NCBI GenBank assembly: GCA_964483465.1
Contig: CAZABG010000009.1
Location: forward strand, 1-48,436
Length of the DNA: 48,436 nucleotides
Direction of reading: 5' to 3'
Source: CAZABG01 sp964483465
Lineage (GTDB): Bacteria > Chlamydiota > Chlamydiia > Chlamydiales > Parachlamydiaceae
The notes beneath the pieces are model-generated. The model was given only the letters and a program-made list of their open reading frames with translations, was not told the origin of the DNA and did no database searches. The position numbers and the translations under genes are program-made. Numbering within the stretch: the first letter of the stretch is position 1; every line of letters begins with the position of its first letter. Below are positions 33,800 to 40,898 of this stretch, one piece after another.

Positions 33800-34851
33800 T
33801 CTATTTAGACAACAATGCCTCGACTCCCCTTGATCCAAGGGTTATAGACGCGATTAAAGAAGAACTTGCTTTTCATGTTGATAATCCCTCCAGCCTGCAC
33901 CACTATGGCCAGGGGGCAAAAATACGTCTTGAAAAAGCGCGCCGCCAAATTGCGGATACCTTCGGCGTTAAAAATACCGAAGTTATCTTTACCTCATCGG
34001 GAACGGAAGCCTTAAATCTGCTCATCCGCGGCGCCTTGAAAGGCAAAAAAGGGCACATCGTTACCTCTCAAGCAGAACATCCCGCCGTTTTTAATTTGAT
34101 CAAATCGCTCGATTATGAAACTACGTTTTTAACGCCGGACCCGGATGGCATAATTACTCCTGAGGATGTTTTTAAAGCGATAAGACCCGATACCTTATTA
34201 GTTGCGCTTATGGCTGTGAATAATGAAACGGGCGTTAAAACAGATATTCACGCCATCGCCGATGCTATAAAAGTTCCCCTTATCGTGGATGGAGTTCAGT
34301 GGCTGGGCAAAGAAAAAATTACGCTTCCCAAAAACCTTTTTGGAATCGGCTTTTCAGGTCATAAAATCCACGCCCCTCCCGGCATCGGTTTTGCTATCAT
34401 TAAACAACCTATCGCTCCCTCCATAATTGGCGGTGCGCAAGAATTTGGAAAAAGAGGCGGCACTGAAAACATGATAGGCATTTCAGCACTCAGAAAAGCG
34501 ATCGAAATTATCGAATATCCCTCCTCTCTTCCCCGCGATACTTTCGAGTCGATTCTTAAAGAACAATTGTCCATCCAGATAAATGGAAAAAACAGAGTTG
34601 CCACTACGTCAAATATCACTTTCCCTAAAGTTGACGGTGAAACGCTGCTCATTAAATTGGATCAAGCTGGGCTTGCGGCCTCGCTTGGCTCGGCATGCAG
34701 CTCAGGCGCAATCGAGCCGTCACGCGTCCTCCTTTCAATGGGTCTCTCTTATACACAAGCGAAAAGCTCGCTTCGCTTTTCATTCAGCCGCATGAATACG
34801 GTTGATGAAGCTAGAAAAGCTGCCGAAATCGTGCTAAATGCAATAAGGTAA
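33796..34851 (+). CDS. Cysteine desulfurase (NifS/IscS family)
   Basis: A 351-residue PLP enzyme that removes sulfur from cysteine for Fe-S clusters or tRNA thiolation. The N-terminus IYLDNNASTPLDPRV is classic. The PLP lysine is in GFSGHKIHAPPGIG (SGHK), and the catalytic cysteine is in GSACSSGAIEPSRVLLSMG near residue 307. Length is slightly short for IscS (about 400), chiefly by a trimmed C-terminus, and typical of the chlamydial and YrvO-like NifS group. It overlaps the PP2C gene by 4 bp. The convergent CNNM gene starts 71 bp downstream; the intergenic stretch has no clear terminator. Confidence 0.93.
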   Translation: MIYLDNNASTPLDPRVIDAIKEELAFHVDNPSSLHHYGQGAKIRLEKARRQIADTFGVKNTEVIFTSSGTEALNLLIRGALKGKKGHIVTSQAEHPAVFNLIKSLDYETTFLTPDPDGIITPEDVFKAIRPDTLLVALMAVNNETGVKTDIHAIADAIKVPLIVDGVQWLGKEKITLPKNLFGIGFSGHKIHAPPGIGFAIIKQPIAPSIIGGAQEFGKRGGTENMIGISALRKAIEIIEYPSSLPRDTFESILKEQLSIQINGKNRVATTSNITFPKVDGETLLIKLDQAGLAASLGSACSSGAIEPSRVLLSMGLSYTQAKSSLRFSFSRMNTVDEARKAAEIVLNAIR

Positions 34852-34922
34852 AACAATTCCTTATACGATTTTTATTTAACATGATCTCCAAAGCTAAAGC
34901 AAAAAGCCTGCTAAGCCAAGTG

Positions 34923-36143
34923 CTACTCAGGTAAGATCTTAACTTGAACCGAGCGGATGTCAGTTAAGCTCACATCTTTTACCGTAAATATGTAGGGCGG
35001 TACAGTAACTACCTCTCCTTCCTCGGGAAGATGTTCTAGACGATCCATTAAAAAGTCTGAAACGGTCTCATAATCTTCTTCAGAAAGGGTCACGGAAAAT
35101 TCTTTGTTAAACTGCTTAATAGGCATATCGCCCGGAACCGTTACATCGACAAATCTTTTAACCTTCGATCTAATGGGAGCGGCTTTTCCAAAAATGTCTT
35201 CCAATAAGTCGTCCAGATTCAATAAGCCTTGAGTAACGCCCTTTGAATTTAAGACGCAAGCGACGGTCTCGCTGCTTTTCCTAAACTGTTTCAAGATCTC
35301 AAGCAAAGGGGTGTGCTCGCTTATAAACCAGGGATTTCGTGCATAATCGCGAACAAGTTTCGAGTCGTTTGCGCGAACCAGATTACGAATAGAGACAATT
35401 CCAATGATATTACTTTTCTCTCGGTGATAAACCGGGATAAGCGGAACCGCCTTTTTTAAGATTTTTCTCAGCTCTCCGACAGTCGTATTAGAAGGAATCG
35501 CAAAAACTTCGTTCAAGGGCGTCATCACACGCGCGGCCGTTTTACCTCGTAAAAGAAATAAGCTTGATATCAGCGAATCAAAATCTTTACCCTTATCTCT
35601 TAATCGGTCTTCATCTTGTTCTTCAATAATGTGCTGGAGCTCATCTTGGGTTAAGAATAATTCGTGATGCGTCTCTTTTCCTCCCACAAGACGATTAAAG
35701 AGACGCGATACCCACCCTAAAAAGAGCACGAAAGGCGCTAAAACGATGGATGAGAAATAGAGAATGGGAGAAAGAAGCAGTGCGACATGTTCAGGAAAGC
35801 TCCTTGCCGCAAATTGAGGAGCAAGCTCTCCAATAATAATGATGATGGGCACTGAAATAAACGGCGAAAGATCGGCATTAAATCCCGCCGCATGAAAACT
35901 TTTTCGAATGAATTCAGAAGCAAACATCATGGCGACATTCACTCCAATTAGCGTCGTTCCAAATAAGCGGCTTGGATGCGTAAAAAGGTAATTAAGCCAG
36001 CTTGCCCGCTTCGAACCTTCATTCAAGTAGAATTGCAGCCTTATTTTGTTAAAGGAGATCATCGCCATCTCCCCCATCGAATAAATGCCTAAAATCATCG
36101 TGAATAACATAAATAGAAAGAACCAGAATAAGCTTTCCGTCAT
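34923..36143 (-). CDS. CNNM/HlyC-type DUF21 and CBS membrane protein (second of pair)
   Basis: A 406-residue inner-membrane protein. Three or four hydrophobic helices of the DUF21 domain occupy residues about 1-150 (SLFWFFLFMLFTMILGIYSMGEMAM...). Two CBS modules follow (MTPLNEVFAIPSNTTVGELRKILK, and LVRDYARNPWFISEHTPLLEILKQFRKS), then a CorC_HlyC-type C-terminal domain. CNNM/CorC proteins are linked to Mg2+ or Co2+ efflux; older annotations call them hemolysins without good reason. It overlaps the preceding CNNM gene by 4 bp (ATGA), and the two probably act together. Confidence 0.92.
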   Translation of the reverse strand: MTESLFWFFLFMLFTMILGIYSMGEMAMISFNKIRLQFYLNEGSKRASWLNYLFTHPSRLFGTTLIGVNVAMMFASEFIRKSFHAAGFNADLSPFISVPIIIIIGELAPQFAARSFPEHVALLLSPILYFSSIVLAPFVLFLGWVSRLFNRLVGGKETHHELFLTQDELQHIIEEQDEDRLRDKGKDFDSLISSLFLLRGKTAARVMTPLNEVFAIPSNTTVGELRKILKKAVPLIPVYHREKSNIIGIVSIRNLVRANDSKLVRDYARNPWFISEHTPLLEILKQFRKSSETVACVLNSKGVTQGLLNLDDLLEDIFGKAAPIRSKVKRFVDVTVPGDMPIKQFNKEFSVTLSEEDYETVSDFLMDRLEHLPEEGEVVTVPPYIFTVKDVSLTDIRSVQVKILPE

Positions 36144-37375
36144 TTTGGAAGCCTCCTGATGTAAATACGATCCACCTTAATTTGTGAGCTGCCAAGCACC
36201 TGAAAATAGAAGCCCTCTTTTTCAATTTTGAATCCGGGTTTCGGTATATCTCCTGCCTGCTCGGTAATCCAGCCGCCTAATGTGACAAGGCCATTTTCAC
36301 TTTCTAAATGGGCGTCAAAAAGATCATTGAATTCGCTAATTTCCATTTTCCCCGAAGCAATTAATTCATCTTCGCTTGCTATGCTGTAAGAGAGCTCCTG
36401 ATCGCGCGAATCAATAATCTGACCTACAACCACCTCTAACAGGTCTTCTCGCGTTATAAGACCCGTAATCGATCCGTATTCGTCAACGCATAGGGCAAAT
36501 TCGTTTTCTTCTTTCTGCATTTTTTTAAGCAGATTTCTTGCAACTGTCGTTTCAGGGACATAGAAAGGTTTTTTACAAAATGGGATAAGGTCGCTCGTTT
36601 TTTTTATTTCATGCTGATAAGTAAAAAAAGTATAAGCATCTATAATGCCTATCGTAGAATCGATCGATCCCCTTGTAATAGGAAGCCTTGAACATTCTTC
36701 ATCAGTAAAAATATGAATTAATTTAGATAAAGGCTGGGAGATATCAAAACTAATGATGTCTTCTCGAGGCCACATCAGCTCTTTGACTTCTGATTCCTGC
36801 AGATCGAGGTAGCCGGATATAAACTGGCTTTCATCGGGAGTAAGCGTTCCTTGCTTTTCGCTTGCCTTCACGACATGATCTATCTCTTCGCGCGATAAGG
36901 TCTCATCTTTTTTTAAGAAAAAGAATAAAGCTCTAGATATAGGCGTTGTAACTAATACGACAAACCGGCGAATGGGGCCAAGCGCTTCTTGCATGACTTG
37001 AATGACCGGCGCTACTTTTAGAGACAACGAAACATTATTTTGTAGCCCGTAATATTTAGGGATAATTTCCCCGACAACAAGCGTTAAAACGAGAGGAATA
37101 CCCACCTTTAGCCACAAACTTGCATGAGCGCCTACAAAGGCTGAGATTACGTTTTGAAGCAATACGTTAAAAAGCGTATTAAGCATAAAAATCGTAACCA
37201 AAAGATCTCGCGATTTCAGTAGTAAGTGATAAACTTTTTGCTTTTTCGTATCAGGATCTTTTTCATACGACTTCAACTTTTGGCGCGGGAGCGAAAAAAG
37301 GGCCGTTTCTGCCGCAGAAACATAGGCGCCTAAATAAGTTAAAATAAGTATTGCTGCGATTGAAAGACTAATCAT
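36140..37375 (-). CDS. CNNM/HlyC-type DUF21 and CBS membrane protein (first of pair)
   Basis: A 411-residue paralogue of the next gene. DUF21 helices occupy about residues 1-140 (SLSIAAILILTYLGAYVSAAETALFSL, where AETALFS is typical). Two CBS modules follow (LMWPREDIISFDISQPLSKLIHIFTDEECSRLPI, KPFYVPETTVARNLLKKMQKE with LCVDEYGSITGLITREDLLEVVVG), then a CorC_HlyC domain. It likely transports or senses divalent cations at the inner membrane. Its ATG overlaps the DivIC-like stop, and its own stop overlaps the second CNNM start, so three genes form a tightly coupled operon. Confidence 0.93.
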   Translation of the reverse strand: MISLSIAAILILTYLGAYVSAAETALFSLPRQKLKSYEKDPDTKKQKVYHLLLKSRDLLVTIFMLNTLFNVLLQNVISAFVGAHASLWLKVGIPLVLTLVVGEIIPKYYGLQNNVSLSLKVAPVIQVMQEALGPIRRFVVLVTTPISRALFFFLKKDETLSREEIDHVVKASEKQGTLTPDESQFISGYLDLQESEVKELMWPREDIISFDISQPLSKLIHIFTDEECSRLPITRGSIDSTIGIIDAYTFFTYQHEIKKTSDLIPFCKKPFYVPETTVARNLLKKMQKEENEFALCVDEYGSITGLITREDLLEVVVGQIIDSRDQELSYSIASEDELIASGKMEISEFNDLFDAHLESENGLVTLGGWITEQAGDIPKPGFKIEKEGFYFQVLGSSQIKVDRIYIRRLPK

Positions 37376-37637
37376 GGAAATAGATCTTCTTAGTCCCTTC
37401 CGGGATTACCCCAAGAACTCGCATTAATGTCAGTTCAATCCACTGGGGATCCGATTCGCTCATGATCATTTCGTTTAAAAGTACCTGTTCTTCCTTCTTT
37501 TCCGCGATAGCATTTTCAAGCCGGCTCTTTTCCGCGATAAACTTTTCCGCGTGCAAATCGACTTGATTGACGTTCCATTCAAACACGATAACGCAAATAA
37601 CAATATAGACGATAAGTGACAAGGTTTGTTTTGACAT
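37368..37637 (-). CDS. DivIC/FtsB-like septum-formation protein
   Basis: An 89-residue bitopic membrane protein. A helix at residues 5-21 (TLSLIVYIVICVIVFEW) is followed by a coiled coil (EKFIAEKSRLENAIAEKKEEQVLLNEMI) and a C-terminal motif MRVLGVIPEGTKKIYFHD, which closely resembles the 'LGvvkPGEkiiyf' end of FtsB/DivIC proteins. Those proteins form the FtsL-FtsB-FtsQ scaffold of division. The assignment rests on layout and the C-terminal motif only. It shares an intergenic region of 46 bp with the divergent NiSOD gene. The CNNM gene overlaps it by 8 bp. Confidence 0.7.
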   Translation of the reverse strand: MSKQTLSLIVYIVICVIVFEWNVNQVDLHAEKFIAEKSRLENAIAEKKEEQVLLNEMIMSESDPQWIELTLMRVLGVIPEGTKKIYFHD

Positions 37638-37659
37638 ATATATTTAATAACGTTATCAC
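37631..37659 (+). promoter_or_regulatory. Possible promoter of the NiSOD gene
   Basis: TTGACA (37631-37636) is a perfect -35, with TTATCA at 37653-37658 after 16 bp as a modest -10. TAACGTTA (37648-37655) is a palindrome in the spacer. A good GAGGT ribosome binding site lies at 37676-37680. Confidence 0.4.
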
Positions 37660-37683
37660 AAGTGTAATTTTTTTTGAGGTCAT

Positions 37684-38280
37684 ATGAATAAATGGTTTGC
37701 AAGTTTCTATCTTATAGGCGCCTTCTCCCTTAGCGCGCTCAACGGTCACTGCCAAATGCCTTGTGGAATCTACCATGATTCAATGGTTTACGATCAAATC
37801 GATCAGTTCGTCGAAACCATGGTAAAAGGTATGACAGTCATTAAAGACAATAAGTTTTCGAATCCGCAGGAACGAAACGAGCTAGTCCGCTGGGTCATGA
37901 GCAAAGAGGAAGCGTGCGATGAAGTAGCCAATATCCTCACCTTTTATTTTCTTCAGCAAAAAATTAAACCGGGCGAAGAAACTTCCACTGAACAGTTAGA
38001 ATCGGCCCACCGTCTCCTCTTTTATCTCGTTACGATTAAACAAACAGCCGACTTGAAAGCCGTCAGCAATTTCGATAGCGAATGGGAAAAGTTCAAGCTA
38101 TTCTTCCACGTCCAAGGCTATCAGTGCGCGGTTGAAAAGAAATCCCTGAAAGAGTGGGAAGATAAGCGTACCGCGGCTGAAAAAGCTCAGATGGAAAAAG
38201 AGCGCGAGCTAATGAAAAAGCACGCCCACGACGAACCTGAAACCCATACCCACGAAGACGGAACGACGCATAGCCATTAG
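37684..38280 (+). CDS. sodN: Nickel superoxide dismutase with signal peptide and His-rich tail
   Basis: A 198-residue protein. The leader MNKWFASFYLIGAFSLSALNG is followed at once by HCQMPCGIYHD, the nickel hook of NiSOD: after cleavage His22 becomes the N-terminal ligand, with Cys23 and Cys27 as thiolates and Tyr30 as the gating residue. The helical core matches NiSOD (NELVRWVMSKEEACDEVAN, ILTFYFLQQKIKPGE, AHRLLFYLVTIKQT). The enzyme dismutates superoxide. Cyanobacterial NiSODs share the HCQ-x-PCGIY hook. The C-terminus is unusual: a charged helix of about 35 residues and then a tail of seven His in the last 20 residues, absent from standard NiSOD (about 115-160 residues). The leader suggests export and maturation by signal peptidase; no SodX-type protease gene is adjacent. 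GAGGT precedes the ATG. Confidence 0.93.
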   Translation: MNKWFASFYLIGAFSLSALNGHCQMPCGIYHDSMVYDQIDQFVETMVKGMTVIKDNKFSNPQERNELVRWVMSKEEACDEVANILTFYFLQQKIKPGEETSTEQLESAHRLLFYLVTIKQTADLKAVSNFDSEWEKFKLFFHVQGYQCAVEKKSLKEWEDKRTAAEKAQMEKERELMKKHAHDEPETHTHEDGTTHSH

Positions 38281-38282
38281 GC

Positions 38283-38454
38283 GAAGGCAGAAGGATGAAG
38301 GCGGAAGGCAGAATAGCGCAAAGATTTGAGCCGCTTCGCGGATAAAATTGAGCCTTCGGCAGTTGGGCGCTCTACGAGCGCATAAATTACAAGCGCGCTA
38401 AAAGCGCGCCCATTCTGTGGCTATTCATCCTTAATCCTTCTGCCTTCATCCTTC
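38283..38454. repeat. Second hairpin-rich inverted-repeat element
   Basis: Arms of degenerate GAAGGCA/GAAGGATGAAG-type repeats at 38283-38316 and their inverted form at 38421-38454 flank short hairpins: CCGC-TTC-GCGG, GCC-TTC-GGC, GCGCTC-TAC-GAGCGC and GCGCGCT-AAA-AGCGCGC. The architecture matches the 17.5-kb element, though the sequence is unrelated. It sits between the convergent NiSOD and serpin genes and may also work as a terminator. Confidence 0.65.
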
Positions 38455-38458
38455 TTAT

Positions 38459-39634
38459 TCACGGTTGGATGCAGCGGCCGATGAAGACTATTTGATTCAG
38501 GTTATTATCATACACAAAATAGATGAAGGGCCTATCCGCAGAAAAGTCTTTTGGACCTTGCTGGCTGGCAGGCAGAGGAGGTTTGTAGGTGGCAGCGTCT
38601 GTTCCTCGTTCATCGATCGAAAAGTAAACCTTTTGGACAGCTTTTGTGATCCAAAGACTTGAGCTTGATGCCATCCGCGAAAAATCAGCTCCGCTTGCAA
38701 ATACTTTTTTAAGACCCATTTTTTCAAGGATCTCTTTTAAAGAATAGGTTTGGGTAATACGAAAACGGGGCACTTTTGCATCAACGAGCTGCGTACTCAT
38801 TTGACTAATCCAATTACCGAAAATCTCCATGCCGAGATTCTCTTCGAGCTTTTTCAAGCCATCCACCTCTTTTGGAGCGACAACAAAGAAGCTTAAACGG
38901 GCCTCCTCGCTATTTTCCGTAGAATAAGGCAGCTCAAGCACTTTCACCTCTTCATCTTCATAAAAAGGAAAATCATCCACCCTTTTCATCATAGTAACGG
39001 TGCGCGAATTCTCTTTAGTTAGAAAAAAGGGCTGCGAGGAAGTATCGCGAACATTAAAAGGCTTCATCCAGGGAGCTTGAAGATAGCTTGTCGCAATTAC
39101 AAGCAGTTTTGTGGCGGCAGATACATCGGACACGCTTAAAAGCGTAGGTATTTTTTTATTCGTACGCTGCGCGACCCAAGTGTTCGCCTCATTTCGCGCG
39201 GAATCGGTCCTCAAAGAAAAATCGGCCTCGAAAAACTGTCCTTCATAGTATTGATTGACAAGCCCTCTAAAACCATCCGACACATCAAAACTCCTATCCA
39301 TCCATACAGACGATGCAAGTTTTAAGTTCTTATCTGATGAAAGACCCTGATTGATCCTCTTAAAAGACTCCCCTAAATAAGTCGGAGCAAGAGGATATCG
39401 GAAAATAATGGAAAGCTCTTTTTGCGTGTCTTCAGCAGAACCCAAATAAGTAATAGCAAAGGCAGAAGAAACCGCGTAAGAGGCAATGATAAAGCTATTA
39501 TTTTGTCCTTTCGCAAGGGTTTTATATAGATCAAATGCAAATTGGTTATTATACTGAACGACCTGTTGCACAGGAACCCTTGGCAGCGCTTCAAGCGATG
39601 CAAATAATCCAAATATCAATAGCCATTTTCTCAT
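38459..39634 (-). CDS. Secreted serpin
   Basis: A 391-residue serpin with signal peptide MRKWLLIFGLFASLEA. Serpin signatures are seen across its length: NNSFIIASYAVSSAFAITYLGSAEDTQKEL near the N-terminus, AATKLLVIATSYLQAPWMKPF, and the C-terminal PFIYFVYDNNLNQIVFIGRCIQP. The reactive-centre hinge reads DERGTDAATYKPPLPAS, with small residues at P12-P10 that fit an inhibitory type, but prolines at about P7, P6 and P4 could hinder loop insertion. P1 cannot be fixed. Serpins trap serine or cysteine proteases; an exported one would target host or co-infecting-microbe proteases, or an envelope protease. Its ATG overlaps the CPBP stop (ATGA). Confidence 0.88.
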   Translation of the reverse strand: MRKWLLIFGLFASLEALPRVPVQQVVQYNNQFAFDLYKTLAKGQNNSFIIASYAVSSAFAITYLGSAEDTQKELSIIFRYPLAPTYLGESFKRINQGLSSDKNLKLASSVWMDRSFDVSDGFRGLVNQYYEGQFFEADFSLRTDSARNEANTWVAQRTNKKIPTLLSVSDVSAATKLLVIATSYLQAPWMKPFNVRDTSSQPFFLTKENSRTVTMMKRVDDFPFYEDEEVKVLELPYSTENSEEARLSFFVVAPKEVDGLKKLEENLGMEIFGNWISQMSTQLVDAKVPRFRITQTYSLKEILEKMGLKKVFASGADFSRMASSSSLWITKAVQKVYFSIDERGTDAATYKPPLPASQQGPKDFSADRPFIYFVYDNNLNQIVFIGRCIQP

Positions 39635-40323
39635 ACACCACCCTTTAAAATAAAAATGCTTGAAACCGTATTAAATGTTGCGTGAAGTCCGATGGATGTC
39701 CATAAACTGCCGGTCCTTTCCACCAAATAACCCATAAAACAGGCCAGCCAAAAAAGAGAAGTTAAAATAGTTATATTCGATCCACTTTGGCTTGGAGAAT
39801 AGTGAAAAAAAGCAAAAATGAGGGCCGTCGCGAAAATCGCATATTTTTCAGAAACAATTGATTTTAGCCCCTGCTGCAAATACCCTCTGAAAAGCGTTTC
39901 TTCAATCATGGGAACTATCAAACAAATAAAGAGGATTAATGGAATTGAACCCCCTTTCATTTTTAGAATTTGAACCGCATCTTGATCGCGAGGCACAATT
40001 TCAAAGTAGTTTTTAAGAATCCACTCCAAGCCATAGGCCCAAACAAATATAAAGGGCCAAACAAGAAAATAGCTCAGCGCCCCTTTAAGAAAGGATGTCA
40101 ATGGAGCGCGCCAAGGCAGCGCCCGATACGTAAAAAGAACATAGATGAAGAATATGACAGCAAAAAGCGATAAAGACGCAATTTCCTGTTCATAAGGAAG
40201 CCGCTTCCGTAAAAAGGGGATGATTACAGCATAGGAAATAAGAAATAAGCTGAAGGCCGAAATGGGATAAAAGAGCGATATGGCATTAGGTTCCCTTTTC
40301 ACTAATAACACCCCATCGCGCAT
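39631..40323 (-). CDS. CPBP-family intramembrane metalloprotease (Abi/Rce1-type)
   Basis: A 230-residue membrane protein of six to eight helices. Conserved motifs are EETLFRGYLQQGL (EExxxR, near residues 144-156), FAFFHYSP (FxxxH) and LHATFNTVSS (HxxxN), all intact. Relatives cleave prenylated CAAX proteins in eukaryotes or process peptides or provide self-immunity in bacteria. It overlaps the upstream lipoprotein gene by 22 bp and the serpin by 4 bp, so the three are translated as a coupled unit. A protease and an inhibitor in one unit suggests regulation or shared target (inference). Confidence 0.9.
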   Translation of the reverse strand: MRDGVLLVKREPNAISLFYPISAFSLFLISYAVIIPFLRKRLPYEQEIASLSLFAVIFFIYVLFTYRALPWRAPLTSFLKGALSYFLVWPFIFVWAYGLEWILKNYFEIVPRDQDAVQILKMKGGSIPLILFICLIVPMIEETLFRGYLQQGLKSIVSEKYAIFATALIFAFFHYSPSQSGSNITILTSLFWLACFMGYLVERTGSLWTSIGLHATFNTVSSIFILKGGV

Positions 40324-40868
40324 TCAAGGCGCCTTGCGATTTTTGCAGCAAGCTTCAAATGCCCCGACTTGAAAGCAGCGATATCGGGATTTTGACATCC
40401 TTTTTCAATTGCGGACGTACATATAACATCGACAAATTCATACATAACGACTCTCTCTTGGTACCTTCTTAAATCAACTACTTTTATCCTGGCTTTTATA
40501 TCTGAAGATACTTTAACGCAACCATTCCCTTGATTTCGCAGCCCATGTTCGAATATTTCGACCATTACCAGATAATCGGCATCGCAATTTCCCTTGAATT
40601 TATACTCTTTTTTATTGATATCCAGATTTCCCATTTCCTTAACCTCAGAGGCCTTATAAAGAAATAGCTCGCCTGTATCCATAAGCTCGTACCTTATTGC
40701 CGATCCTACAGCGTCTGCCGTATCTTTTGGCGCCGTGCAAGTGATTTTGACGGGAGCTAAAATCACCTTGGGTTTTGGAGTGCCATCATCGTGATGGGTA
40801 AAATAATCGACATAGCGGGGTCCGCATGCAGTAAAAAAAAGCAAAAAAAGTGAAACAATTCTAACCAT
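40302..40868 (-). CDS. Lipoprotein of unknown function
   Basis: A 188-residue lipoprotein. The signal peptide MVRIVSLFLLFFTAC ends in a lipobox F-T-A-C with Cys15. The mature domain has a beta-alpha layout (KVILAPVKITCTAPKDTADAVGSAIRYELMDTGELFLYKASEV, CDADYLVMVEIFEHG) that recalls the CsgG/LpoB-type A-B-A fold, but similarity is weak. It contains seven Cys in the mature part, so disulfides are likely. Chlamydia has a lipoprotein gene (CT253) near the CNNM block; I cannot confirm that this is its orthologue. It starts the operon with CPBP and serpin and is divergent from the AsnB-like gene across 30 bp. Confidence 0.75.
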   Translation of the reverse strand: MVRIVSLFLLFFTACGPRYVDYFTHHDDGTPKPKVILAPVKITCTAPKDTADAVGSAIRYELMDTGELFLYKASEVKEMGNLDINKKEYKFKGNCDADYLVMVEIFEHGLRNQGNGCVKVSSDIKARIKVVDLRRYQERVVMYEFVDVICTSAIEKGCQNPDIAAFKSGHLKLAAKIARRLECAMGCY

Positions 40869-40898
40869 AAAAATGGATAATACTTTAAACCATTTTTT

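Noticed and set aside
34852..34922. Terminator between the convergent NifS and CNNM genes
   Set aside because: No stem longer than five pairs with a T-tract could be found.
38465..38727. Plus- and minus-strand short frames overlapping the serpin C-terminus
   Set aside because: They lie over the conserved serpin end and show no independent evidence of coding.
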